Shown: piece after piece, positions 47,985 to 58,610 of the stretch
How the letters are laid out: each line of letters begins with the position of its first letter
Numbering within the stretch: position 1 is the stretch's first letter
NCBI RefSeq assembly: GCF_022539505.1
Contig: NC_061513.1
Coordinates: 351,273,696 to 351,337,695, forward strand
DNA length: 64,000 nucleotides
From: Lolium rigidum
Lineage: Eukaryota > Streptophyta > Magnoliopsida > Poales > Poaceae
Direction of reading: 5' to 3'
Translations under genes and position numbers: made by a program
The notes under the pieces: model-generated
What the model saw: the letters and a program-made list of their open reading frames with translations, nothing else
What the model was told of the DNA's origin: nothing
The model's database searches: none

Positions 47985-49591
47985 TGATACGTCTCCGACG
48001 TATCAATAATTTCTTATGTTCTATGCCATATTATTGATGATACCTACATGTTTTATGCACACTTTATGTCATATTCGTGCATTTTCCGGAACTAACCTAT
48101 TAACAAGATGCCGAAGTGCCAGTTGCTGTTTTCTGCTGTTTTTGGTTTCAGAAATCCTAGTAACGAAATATTCTCGGAATTGGACAAAATCAAGACCGAG
48201 GGGCCTATTTTGCCACGAACCTTCCAGAAGACCGAAAGGGATACGAAGTGGGGCCACGAGGGGCTGCCACCATAGGGCGGCGCGGCCCAGCCCTTGGCCG
48301 CGCCGACCTGTGGTGTGGGGCCCCCGTGTGGCCCCCCACGTTGCCCTTCCGCCTACTTAAAGCCTCCATCGCGAAACCCCTGAGGCGAAAAAACCACGAT
48401 ACGGAAAACCTTCCAGAGACGCCGCCGCCGCCAATCCCATCTCGGGGGATTCTGGAGATCTCCTCCGGCACCCTACCGGAGAGGGGATTCATCTCCCGGA
48501 GGACTCTACACCGCCATGGTCGCCTCCGGAGTGATGAGTGAGTAGTTCACCCCTGGACTATGGGTCCATAGCAGTAGCTAGATGGTTGTCTTCTCCTCAT
48601 TGTGCTTCATTGTTGGATCTTGTGAGCTGCCTAACATGATCAAGATCATCTATCTGTAATACTCTATGTTGTGTTTGTCGGGATCCGATGGATAGAGAAT
48701 ACCATGTTATGTTAATTATCAAGTTATTACATATGTGTTGTTTATGATCTTGCATGCTCTCCGTTATTAGTAGAGGCTCTGGTCAAGTTTTTGCTCTTAA
48801 CTCCAAGAGGGAGTATTTATGCTCGATAGTGGGTTCATGCCCGCATTGACACTCGGGACAGTGACAGAAAGTTCTAAGGTTGTGTTGTGCTCGTTGCCAC
48901 TAGGGATAAAACATTGGCGCTATGTCCGAGGATGTAGTTGTTGATTACATTACGCACCATACTTAATGCAATTGTCTCGTTGCTTTGCAACTTAATACTG
49001 GAAGGGGTTCGGACGATAACTCTGAAGGTGGACTTTTTAGGCATAGATGCAGCTTGGATGGCGGTCTATGTACTTTGTCGTAATGCCCAATTAAATCTCA
49101 CTGTACTTATCATGACATGTATGTGCATTGTTATGCCCTCTCTATTTGTCAATTGCCCGACCGTAATTTGTTCACCCAACATGCTTTTATCTTATGGGAG
49201 AGACACCTCTAGTGAACTCGTGGACCCCGGTCCATTCTTTTAATACTGAAATACAAATCTGCTGCAATACTTGTTTTTACTCGTTTTCTCTCGCAAACAA
49301 TCATCTTCCACACAATACGGTTAATCCTTTGTTACAGCAAGCCGGTGAGATTGACAACCTCACTCGTTTCGTTGGGGCAAAGTACTTTGGTTGTGTTGTG
49401 CAGGTTCCACGTTGGCGCCGGAATCCCTGGTGTTGCGCCGCACTACATCCCGCCGCCATCAACCTTCAACGTGCTTCTTGGCTCCTCCTGGTTCGATAAA
49501 CCTTGGTTTCTTTCTGAGGGAAAACTTGCTGCTGTGCGCATCATACCTCCCTCTTGGGGTTCCCAACGAACGTGTGAAATACACGCCATCA
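47985..49591 (+). repeat. Concatemer LTR 3
   Basis: 1607 bp, third copy. It carries at least seven CTG/CCG-to-CTCG differences from LTR 1. Copia sequence resumes directly after its CCATCA end. Confidence 0.92.
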
Positions 49592-52500
49592 GGCTGCTGT
49601 TGTTTCCAGTGATAATTCTGATGGTGATTGCCTAGTTGTGTTTGCTGGTTGTGTTTCTGGTAATGATGAGTGGATCCTTGATTCTGCATGTTCGTTTCAT
49701 ATTTGCTGTAACAAAGACTGGTTCAGTTCTTATGAGTTTGTACAGAGTGGAGATGTTGTGCATATGGGAGATAACAACCCACGTGAGATCGTGGTCATTG
49801 GCTCCGTTCAGATCAAGATGCATGATGGCATGACACGCACTCTGACAGATGTGAGACACATACCTGGCATGGCCAGAAATCTGATCTCTCTCAGTACCCT
49901 TGATGTTGATGGGTACAAACACTCCGGTTCTCGCGGAGTTCTGAAGGTATCAAAAGGTTCTCTCGTTCACATGATAGGTGATATGAATTCTGCAAAGTTA
50001 TATGTTCTTAGAGGTAGCACTTTGTCTGGTATTGCTGCTCACGTTATTCCCGATGAACCTGGTAAAACTAATCTGTGGCATATGCGTCTTGGACATATGA
50101 GTGAACATGGCATGGCAGAATTGCACAGGAGAGACCTGCTAGATGGCTGCAATTTGAGTAAGTTTGAGTTCTATGAGCACTGCATTTTTGGTAAGCATAA
50201 AAGAGTTAAATTCAATGCTTCCGTTCATACCACTAAAGGGATTTTAGATTATGTGCATGCTGATGTGTGGGGACCTTCCCGCAAGACTTCTCTTGGTGGT
50301 GCAAATTACATGCTTACTATCATAGATGATTGCTCCAGAAAAGTGTGGCATTTCTTTCTGAAACATAAATCTGATGTGTTTGATGCTTTTAGAAAGTGGA
50401 AAGTTATGGTAGAGAAGCAAACAGAAAAGAAAGTTAAATTGCTTCGTACTGACAATGGCATGGAGTTTTGTTCTACTGTTTTCAATGATTATTGCAGACG
50501 ACGAAGGCATTGTCGTGCACCACACCATCCCATATACTCCTCGGCAGAATGGTGTGGCGGAGAGGATGAACAGAACCATCATCTCCAAGGCTCGCTGGAT
50601 GTTGTCCAATGCTGGTATGCATAGACGTTTACGGGCTGAAGCAGCCTCCACCGCTCGTTACTTGATAAACAGGTCACCTTGTATTCCACTTGATAAGAAA
50701 ACTCCTATTGAGATATGGTCCGGTTCACCTGCTGATTATTCACGATTGAGAGTTTTCGGTTGCACTCGCTTATGCTCATGTTGATAATGGAAAGCTAGAG
50801 CCTAGGGCTGTTAAGTGTGTGTTTCTTGGTTATGGTTCAGGAGTTAAGGCATACAAGTTATGGAATCCTGAAACTAAGAAAGTTTTGCATAGCAGGAATG
50901 TAGTCTTTAATGAGGCTGTCATGTTTTATAAGAGTTCATCTACAGATGTTACTGATGCTGTTGATTTTTCTGATAATTCTGATGATGAGCAACAGAGGAT
51001 CAGCGTGCAGGTGGAGCATGTGGAGGAGAAAGAAAATGATGTTGCTGAAAATGATAACAATGTGGTTCAGCACTCACCCTCTGTTTTGCAGCAAACAAAT
51101 GGTTCCATTGCTGCTGATAGACCGAGGCGTAACAAAGGTCCACGTCCTCGTTTAATTGAAGAATGTAATCTTGTTCATCATGCTTTGAGTTGTGCTGAAC
51201 AGGTAGAGCATGATACTGAACCTGCTACATATATTGAGGCCGTTGCATCCGTTGACCGCGTGAAGTGGATTTCTGCTATGCAAGAGGAGATGCAATCGCT
51301 TGACAAGAATGGCGCATGGGATGTTGTGCCCTTGCCTAAACAAAAGAAGGCTGTCCGCTGTAAGTGGATATTTAAAAGAAAGGAAAGTTTGTCTCCTAAT
51401 GAGCCTCCAAGGTTTAAGGCAAGGTTAGTAGCAAAAGGTTTCAGCCAAATTCCAGGTATTGACTATAATGATGTATTCTCTCCGGTTGTGAAGCATAGTT
51501 CCATTCGTGCATTCTTTGGTATTGTGGTTATGCATGATCTTGAGCTTGAGTAGTTAGATGTGAAGACTGCTTTTCTGCATGGAGAGCTTGAGGAGGAGAT
51601 ATACATGGATCAGCCTGAAGGTTTTGTTGTGCCTGGTAAGGAGGATCTTGTTTGCAAGTTAAAGAGGTCCCTTTATGGTCTGAAACAGTCTCCAAGACAG
51701 TGGTACAAAAGGTTTGATTCATTTATGCTTGCACATGAGTTTAAGAGATCGAAGTATGATAGTTGTGTTTATATCAAGTTTGTTAATGGATCACCAATAT
51801 ACTTGCTGTTATATGTTGATGATATGTTGATTGCTGCCAAGAGCAAGAAAGAGATCACTACTTTAAAGTCACAATTAAGTAGTGAATTTGAGATGAAGGA
51901 TCTTGGTGCTGCTAAGAAAATACTAGGTATGGAAATTACAAGAGACAGAAAATCTAGTGTGTTATTTCTTAGTCAGCAAAATTACATTCAAAAAGTTCTT
52001 CATCGCTTTAATATGCATGATGCAAAGTCTGTTAGTACACCTATTGCTCCTCAATTCAAATTGTCAGCATTGCAATGTCCTAGTACTGATGAAGATATTG
52101 AGTACATGTCACGAGTTCCATATTCTAGTGCTGTTGGTTCCTTGATGTATGCCATGGTTTGTTCTCGTCCTGATTTATCATATGCTATGAGTTTGGTTAG
52201 TCGATACATGGGTGATCCTGGTAAAGAACATTGGAGAGCTGTTCAGTGGATTTTCAGGTACCTTCGTGGCACATCCAAAGCTTGCTTGAAGTTTGGCAAG
52301 ACTGGTGAGGGACTCGTAGGCTATGTGGATTCAGATTTTGCTGCCGATTTGGATAAGAGAAGATCCCTCACAGGTTATGTGTTCACTGTTGGTGGATGTG
52401 CTGTGAGTTGGAAGGTAACGTTACAATCTGTTGTTGCCCAATCTACGACCGAAGCAGAATATATAACAATTAATGAAGCTGGCAAAGAGTCTGTTTGGTT

Positions 52501-52774
52501 GAAAGGTTTGTATGCTGAGCTTTGTGGAGATGATTCTTGCATTAACTTGTTTTCTGACAGTCAAAGTGCAATATACCTTACTAAAGATCAAATGTTCCAT
52601 GAGAGGACAAAGCACATTGATATCAAGTACCATTATATTCGCGACATTGTTGCTCAAGGTAAACTGAAGATATGCAAGATAAGTACTCATGATAATCCTG
52701 CTGATATGATGACAAAGCCGGTTCCTGTTTCCAAGTTTGAGCTTTGCTCGAGCTTGGTTGGTATAACTGTTTAG
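49592..52774 (+). pseudogene. Copia pol: protease, integrase, reverse transcriptase, RNase H
   Basis: Protease: EWILDSACSFHICCNKDWF (about 49670). Integrase: WHMRLGHMSEHGMAELH, then FYEHCIFGK (a Cys of the zinc motif is Tyr), catalytic Asp in DVWGPS and LRTDNGMEF, and Glu in [72 protein letters not shown] and YVDDM (51812-51826). RNase [28 protein letters not shown] and [11 protein letters not shown]. These enzymes copy the RNA and integrate the DNA. Breaks: frameshift near 50495, an extra base at 50765-50768, and a TAG at 51551-51553 where Gln is expected. Confidence 0.92.
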
Positions 52775-52872
52775 CCCAAGTGGCTGTTGGCGCTAGCGAG
52801 TGTTTTTTCTTTGTTGTTCAAGAGATTGTTGAAGTTCATGCTACAAGATGGAATTTGTCTCAAGGTGGAGTT

Positions 52873-53202
52873 TGTTATATTGTGATCAAAATTCATATAC
52901 TAAAGGGAGGCCAACTTCTGACGAGCGGAGCGAGACCCGTCGCCGGAGGCTTGGGCCGAAGCGTAGGGATCGTTGGCACCGCCTATATATACATCTTGTA
53001 AGCCGCCGGCTAGGGTTTATCAGATTATAAGATAGCCCACGGCGTTTGTAAACACCCCCCGATATAGTGAAGTTTTGCTGGCTGGCGCCCGTGGTTTTTT
53101 CCCCTTCTGTGTTGGAAGGGGTTTTCCACGTTAAATCTTGTGTCCCCTGCGTGTGTTCTTGTTTCGTTCTTCGTTATTTGCTTGTCGCTTTTATAATAGC
53201 GA
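52873..53202 (+). repeat. Copia 3' LTR
   Basis: Begins TGTTATATTGTGATC after a purine-rich CAAGGTGGAGTT tract and matches 35909-36225, with a small extra segment near 52950. The end near TAGCGA is approximate. Confidence 0.8.
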
Positions 53203-53640
53203 GAACATAACAAAGGAAATGAACAATCTTTTAGATGCTCATTTTAGTGCGCACGAAAATCTAAAGCTCTATTCATTATGAACCCAAACAAAAGCCTTTG
53301 GCATATCCGTGTCATATGCAAATTTTTCAGAAGCGAAACTACTTGGTACGTTCAGCCGAGTTGCTCGAGGTTCGGTCGATACGATCGATTACATAGTCGG
53401 TACAGGAACAGGACATTGAGTTCCATACGGAAAAGACTTTTCATGGCTGGGTATATTGAAGATACACCGTTTGCAGTCGGTAGCTACAGAACCTACCGAC
53501 TAGGAAACATCAAGCCCGTACCACGAGTCCACGATACACATCGGGTTACAGCCGTGACTAATTCTAACATCCTAGTACTAAGTTAGTTTGCATCCTAGTA
53601 CTAGTATTTGCAAGTAACAGTCGGCTTTGCATGCCATAAA
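53203..53640. other. Spacer upstream of cyclin 1
   Basis: It has no supported gene; the 102-codon frame at 53278-53586 shows no homology. It holds a 23-base exact match to the cyclin coding sequence (53456-53478) and a perfect 9-bp-stem hairpin, AGTCGGTAG/CTACCGACT (53475-53501). Confidence 0.5.
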
Positions 53641-53690
53641 ATTGAGTCCGAGTCCCCTTCGAGTTAGGATAGCTGGCTATGCTATGTGCG

Positions 53691-53700
53691 TATATAAGAT
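53691..53700 (+). promoter_or_regulatory. TATA box of cyclin 1
   Basis: GTATATAAGA about 125 bp before the ATG, inside a promoter block shared with cyclin 2 (TGCATGCCATAAA...GAGTTAGGATA...TATGTGCGTATATAAGATGC). Confidence 0.7.
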
Positions 53701-53816
53701 GCACCAGGCTGCTGTGCATCAATGCAAGACCGAGATACTGAGAAGAACAGAGGAGCGCGCGCGACGAGTGCCCTTGGACAGTTTCTGGCGCGAGTGTGTC
53801 CGTCTAGTTTTACGTG

Positions 53817-54911
53817 ATGGCCTGGGGCAAACCCAAACAGTGGCGGAAGAGGACGGTGGACAGCGACGACGAGGAGGAGAGGATGGAGCACAGCAAGGAG
53901 GAGGAGGAGCAGAGGATGGCGGACAGCGACGAGGAGGAGGAGGAGGAGATGATGATGGAAGAGAGCGACGACGAGGAGGAGAGCGTGGGCCGGGTGGCTG
54001 ACCGCGCCCGCCTGCTAGATGCGGACTGGGAGCCAGCCGCGGCCCGAGCAGAGCTCGCGCCGTACATCGAGGACATCGACAGCTACATGCGGTACCTAGA
54101 GAAGTTGAGGAGGCCGACGGACTATATGCCGACGACGGGGGAAGTTAGCCCCTCTTGGAGAGCCATCCTAGTGGACTGGCTCGTGGAAGTGGCCGATGAA
54201 TTCAATTTTCCGGCCGACACGCTTCACCTTGCGGTCTCATATGTGGACCGCTTCCTCTCGATTGGTGCCATTGTAACGAGGGAGCTGCAGTTACTGGGTG
54301 CGGCTTCAATGTTTCTTGCTGCGAAATACGAAAGCGATGAATATGCACATAAGGCGAAAGATTACAGTTACATTAGTAACAACTTATACACCGAGGAGCA
54401 GGTGGTGAAGATGGAGGCTGACATACTGAATAAGCTCAAGTTTGAGATGGGGAGCCCCACTGCAAGAACTTTTCTGCGGAGATACCTAACTATTTGCACG
54501 CGGGGCGATGTAAAAAAGATAGAGTTCCTGTGTAGCTACCTTGCGGACTTGAGCTTGCTGGACTATGACTGCACAAAGTTCAAGCCATCGGTTGTTGCTG
54601 CCGCCTGCCTTTTTGTGGCCAGGTTCACAATCAACCCAAATAGCTGTCCTTGGAACCTGGTGCTGCAAAGAAGAGTGGGCTACAAGGTCTCTGATCTCAG
54701 GTGTTGCATCTTGAAGATACACCGTTTGCAGTCCATCGGAACGTATCCATTCCTGAAAGAAACAGCCGTCAAAGACAAATATAGTCACAGCGAGCTTGAG
54801 TGTGTGTCAGCAATGGATTCACCACGAGAAATCCCAGAGTACTTCCTCAAAGACATCGAAGACCACAAAAATACATACAGTGAAAAGCGGAAGCACTGTC
54901 GCCACATTTAG
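53817..54911 (+). CDS. A-type-like cyclin, copy 1
   Basis: 364 aa, single exon. After a short basic start (MAWGKPKQWRKR), residues 15-55 are strongly acidic. Cyclin_N spans about 83-211 with WRAILVDWLVEV (114-125), the A/B cyclin signature with Trp in place of the usual Met of MRAIL. Cyclin_C spans about 213-335. Lys170 (AAKYE) and Glu200 (VVKME) fit the kinase-contact pair. Cyclins bind and activate CDKs in the cell cycle; this one is closest to plant A3-type or the grass cyclin-F group, undecided. No classical destruction box; RARL (63-66) is the only RxxL near the N-terminus. ATG 53817 is preferred over the GTG at 53814. Plant A-type cyclins usually have introns, so an intronless copy may be retroposed in origin. 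Confidence 0.88.
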   Translation: MAWGKPKQWRKRTVDSDDEEERMEHSKEEEEQRMADSDEEEEEEMMMEESDDEEESVGRVADRARLLDADWEPAAARAELAPYIEDIDSYMRYLEKLRRPTDYMPTTGEVSPSWRAILVDWLVEVADEFNFPADTLHLAVSYVDRFLSIGAIVTRELQLLGAASMFLAAKYESDEYAHKAKDYSYISNNLYTEEQVVKMEADILNKLKFEMGSPTARTFLRRYLTICTRGDVKKIEFLCSYLADLSLLDYDCTKFKPSVVAAACLFVARFTINPNSCPWNLVLQRRVGYKVSDLRCCILKIHRLQSIGTYPFLKETAVKDKYSHSELECVSAMDSPREIPEYFLKDIEDHKNTYSEKRKHCRHI

Positions 54912-55052
54912 ATATCTTGCTATTTATGATGTGCGACACCAACGTGTTTGCACTAGCTTGAGATAGAGTGGTGTCATAGTCAACAATATTCAGTGTGAAA
55001 TTGCAGAATCATTTTAGAAATAGCATGCCCACTCCTGTAAGTAGTTCGTTCG

Positions 55053-55071
55053 GTTGCATTAACAGTGCAGC
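55053..55071 (+). other. Hairpin downstream of cyclin 1
   Basis: GTTGCATT and AGTGCAGC pair (8 bp, two G-T wobbles) around AAC, about 140 bp after the stop. Cyclin 2 has the equivalent perfect stem at 63939-63957. Confidence 0.45.
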
Positions 55072-57186
55072 GCCACCTGCATTGATATTTTGGTAGTGTG
55101 CGACCATGAGTGATCTTTTTTTGTACCTAGGAAGGTGTTGTAGACAAATGATGTGATATCCAACATGCAAGCTTTCAGGCAACAAGAAGCTTTCAGCCAA
55201 TTCTAATGTTTTGTTGCATATATATTGTCCTTAATTAAACTAGCACAGTGGCCCTCGCAAATGCGAGGGCGTCGCCTGTGTTGCATTGCAAGTGCTCGAG
55301 AAATGGAAAATCAGTTTTCAAAGGTACTCATATGATATGATTGCAATTAATTATGTTTGATGTGAAACAAATACATAAGTAAATTATTACTTGTCCAAAA
55401 AGTTATCTCGTCCTCGATGCATTTACACATACAAAGACCTGTGTGTTGAGTTCTGTTAAGGTACAACTATCCAGGTTTTTGTGTTGCGAAATATTTAAGC
55501 GAGATGATAAAAATCTGTACATGTGTTATGATTAGGTACAATAATGATGTTTGTTATAATTCACTTACATAAAATTATGATGATATACTGGTTGTGATTC
55601 AGTTAGTTAAAATTATGATGAATGGTAGGACCCGACTGATCTATCAGATTGTGTCTACTACCAAATGTGGAATATAGATTGAGTGACATATGCTTCTCTT
55701 TTCATGGGAAAGATTTTCATTAATTTGTTTCAAAACGACCATAATCTTAGTCTAAGAAAATATATCTCATGAATTTTCCTCATTAACATTTGAATTTATA
55801 AAGATTTGTTTGTTTTATTAGTATGACACTATAAAACTTATTCTCCCATAAAAATAAGACATTTTCACTCGAGCGGATCACTTTGATTGTCAATATATTA
55901 TTACTGATTTTACTTTTTGCATTCTACTTTAGAGATATAGTTGTATTTTTAAATATAGAGTCTAGTGTTGATTAAAAATTGGCTCGTAGGAAAATGTCTG
56001 CAGTTTCTAGTTATCGAGATTAAAGATGAAACAACTTCTATGAAATAGGCTATGAGTGTGTTTCTCAAAAGGAACAGAAGGATGCATGGAGAATAATGTA
56101 TGTAAATAATCTAAAATATATACCACATGATTAATGGCATATGCACATATCATGCATTCCATACTCCCTAGGTTCGACTACGGTCTACAGGTAGCATGCA
56201 TTCACATATGTAAATACTGAATCAGAACTCTAGAAACCATCCAATTTCCGTACTTATTCAAACGTCAAGACTGGATGCATCTCAACAAAGAACTGCGCAA
56301 AACATGACGTAATCAAAAACGTGTTAGGTTCAAGAACTTGGAGCTTGCCATGCATCTTCCTGGCAATAACGTTGTTGATGAGCTCGGCCCCCCAAGTTCC
56401 TTTTCTTTGTGCTACCGTCATTTAACTTTCTGCCGAATTCACCGATCTGTGGCCTTCCGCCAAATTGAATGATTCAAGCCTCTCATGACAACCTGAAATT
56501 ACCGAAAGGATTAATTATGTAATAAGAAAGCCATTACATGAAATTTCTATAATCTGTACACTATTTTATTTTCAAGTAATTAAGATCTGAATCACAGAGT
56601 ATAATTATACTATTCTCGCATCATATTAAAATAGTCAATTACATTGTTGTAACCTTCATGTTGTAAGCTAAACATGGTTGATAAATTTTACTCACAAGAT
56701 CAATATACTAAATTTATATTCGAGAAATAAAATTGTATACCTATGCGGTCATACCTAACTGCAGTGCATACATCCACCGACTTCTTGGTTACGATGAGTG
56801 GATTCATAATACAGCTAGACTTCTAAACCACTCCTTGTATGTCATGGATCTGGTCTAGCGATGTAAAGATGTACATGAAAGCACACTCAAGCGAATCCGA
56901 TCGACATCGTCTGATGCGGCGCACAAGTTAAGCCTATGATCACTCTTCTTATCTGAGAAGCGCTGATGTGTGCATGAAGAATCACAGCGCATCCATGTGC
57001 CATATCTATGTGCTGCCGAACAGGCAGATTAGATTACTTGGTGATTTCATCTGGTCCATCTTAGGAATGTTGAAAGATAGTAGAAGGGATAGTTTGGTAT
57101 TGTGGCTTATTCGTACCTCGTCTAATCAACTACTCCATATCTCTCTAAATTTGAGTCGTTGTTGGATGCGCAATTCCATTTATTTT

Positions 57187-57288
57187 TCTTGTGCTTCGAT
57201 ATCGACTTCTACATGCTACCATCTTGTTTCTATACCTTCTTGTGCCTCGATATCGACTTCTACATGTTGCCATCTTGTTTATATATCT
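57187..57288 (+). repeat. 51-bp direct duplication
   Basis: Two adjacent units starting TCTTGTGC at 57187 and 57238 share CGATATCGACTTCTACATG and CCATCTTGTTT. In one frame they give a 17-residue repeat (SCASISTSTCYHLVSIP). No evidence that it is translated. Confidence 0.85.
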
Positions 57289-57460
57289 TTTCGTACAACC
57301 GCAACAAATACGCTGGCCAGATGTATCGCACTGATTTAAAAAAACACATCACACTGTTATATTTACATTTTTTAGAATATATGTTATATTACATACTTAT
57401 GTGGAAACAAACTTAGTGACTTACACAACTTGCCATCCGCCACTTCCAACTTGTCCAATT

Positions 57461-58239
57461 CTGTTTGGTTCTGAACCATAAAAGGGATGGGATGGTCCTC
57501 TTTTTATATGTGTTTGGTTATAATTCAAGAGGGATGGTACCATCCACATGAGGGAATATTCCCTGAAAACGGTGGATCAAATGATCCCTCAAATTTGGCC
57601 GGATCTCTTCATCCACCTTTCTCTAATCTCGTGGACCACTCCTAATTCTCTTCATATCTGTCATCTCCCCTGTTTAGATTCCACTCATCTCACCCCGTCC
57701 AAAACCAGCAACCACCTCATCTTCCTAATCATCGGCGTGGCCAAGCCCCATCGATTCCGGCACCAGGGGGCCGCCCCAATCAGAGTTTCTCTCGCAGTCA
57801 TCGCCTCCATTATGGGACGCCGGCGAGGCCAGTTTTCCTCGTGGATGAGCGGGACACCGTCTTCCTCATGGCCGCTGCCCCCGTCGAGCGGGACGCCGGC
57901 GAGGTCGACATTCCTCACGATTGACGGCCCCGTCGAGCGGGACGCCATCTTCGTCGTGGTCGCCGCACCCGTCGAGCGGGGCGCCGACTCGCGGTCGATG
58001 CCCCCGTCGAGTGGGATGCCGATGGGGATGGCCTTCCTCGTGGTCGTCGTGGTGCTACAAATTTTGCTTAGCCTTAATTTCAGTTAAAGACTGCTAATAA
58101 ATTGCTATTGAATAGTATTAGCTAATCACATGTCATTGAACCAAACAGAAAGTGGGATCAGTAGGCCTAATGTGCACCATTCCATCCCTAGAATCTGATC
58201 CATCCCATCCCATACATAGTGATCCATCAACCAAACGGA
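57461..58239. mobile_element. TIR element nested in the Helitron, GC-rich interior
   Basis: The left end has TGTTTGGTT...AAAAGGGATGGGATGG and the inverse of the right end has CGTTTGGTTGATGG...ATGGGATGGGATGG: imperfect inverted repeats about 35-40 bp long. The PIF/Harbinger or hAT type is unresolved because no target duplication is clear. The interior (57660-58030) is GC-rich with an open frame (57548-58087) and could be captured gene sequence. Confidence 0.6.
57879..58020 (+). repeat. Four dispersed copies of CCCGTCGAGCGGGACGCC
   Basis: Copies at about 57880, 57929, 57968 and 58003 (the last two diverged). Each contains CCCG-TCGAG-CGGG, a small hairpin. Encoded in one frame as PVERDA/PVERGA repeats. 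Confidence 0.7.
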
Positions 58240-58610
58240 GATATAGTACCGGCCGGCTGGACCGATCGATCTATGGTCTATGAATTTTCCAAGACTTCAT
58301 ACGGGGTTTTCCAAGACTCCATGCATCATACCATTGTATTACATGGAAACAAACTTCACAATCTGCCACGATCCAGCCCGATCAATTATTCTCTCATCTT
58401 ATTTTCCTTTCCTAGTCTATCCATAAATATATAAAACGTGTCAAACATACACATAATAGGTACTACGTTAGTTACGTAACAAATAATTTTTCATTAAATC
58501 CTAACCACATATTTTAGATCTAACTATCAGTAAAATTTAGATGATGTGGATGTGGATTAACCTGGTGCCTCGAAAAACTCCCTTATTTTGCTTTTAGTAT
58601 ATAAAATAGA

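Larger units (their letters stand above)
37785..49591 (+). mobile_element. Tandem retrotransposon concatemer: LTR-internal-LTR-internal-LTR
   Basis: Three near-identical LTRs (37843-39440, 42915-44518, 47985-49591) separate two near-identical internal regions (39441-42914 and 44519-47984), repeat period about 5071 bp. A 58-bp extra copy of the LTR start (37785-37842) precedes the first LTR. Outer flanks (ACCTA left, GGCTG right) are not a target duplication. This is the expected product of unequal recombination between two related copies. Same broad family as the 28438 element; no pol. Confidence 0.9.
35909..53202 (+). mobile_element. Copia-type retrotransposon, interrupted twice
   Basis: LTRs at 35909 to about 36225 and 52873 to about 53202 match each other. 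The body is in three pieces: 35909-36586, 37344-37784 and 49592 to about 53202. A hAT element and an LTR concatemer fill the gaps. Domain order is gag, zinc knuckle, protease, integrase, RT, RNase H, the Copia order. Several frameshifts and a stop make it inactive. I could not find a matching target duplication at the outer ends. A short piece between the gag end (37784) and the protease start (49592) seems to be missing. Confidence 0.9.
55240..58610 (-). mobile_element. Complete non-autonomous Helitron, 3371 bp
   Basis: On the minus strand the 5' end is A|TCTATTTTATATACTAAAAG at 58610. The 3' end has a perfect hairpin GCCCTCGC-ATTT-GCGAGGGC (55270-55251), then CACTGTG and CTAG (55243-55240), followed by T. 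Insertion between A and T, 5' TC, 3' hairpin and CTAG are all present. There is no Rep/helicase. Contents include AT-rich filler, a possible captured exon (56350-56510, minus strand), a 51-bp duplication and a TIR element. Confidence 0.88.

Noticed and set aside
35904..53207. Target duplication for the Copia element
   Set aside because: AGTTA precedes the 5' LTR but no equivalent follows the 3' LTR; the right border is not certain enough to claim one.
53278..53586. 102-codon frame upstream of cyclin 1
   Set aside because: No homology, not duplicated before cyclin 2, and it spans the odd 23-base match and hairpin.
53814..53816. GTG as the start codon of cyclin 1
   Set aside because: The adjacent ATG at 53817 is shared with cyclin 2 at 62769 and is the normal plant start.
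57187..57288. Repeat protein gene
   Set aside because: Only two units, open in more than one frame, no start context or homology; a local duplication in a Helitron.
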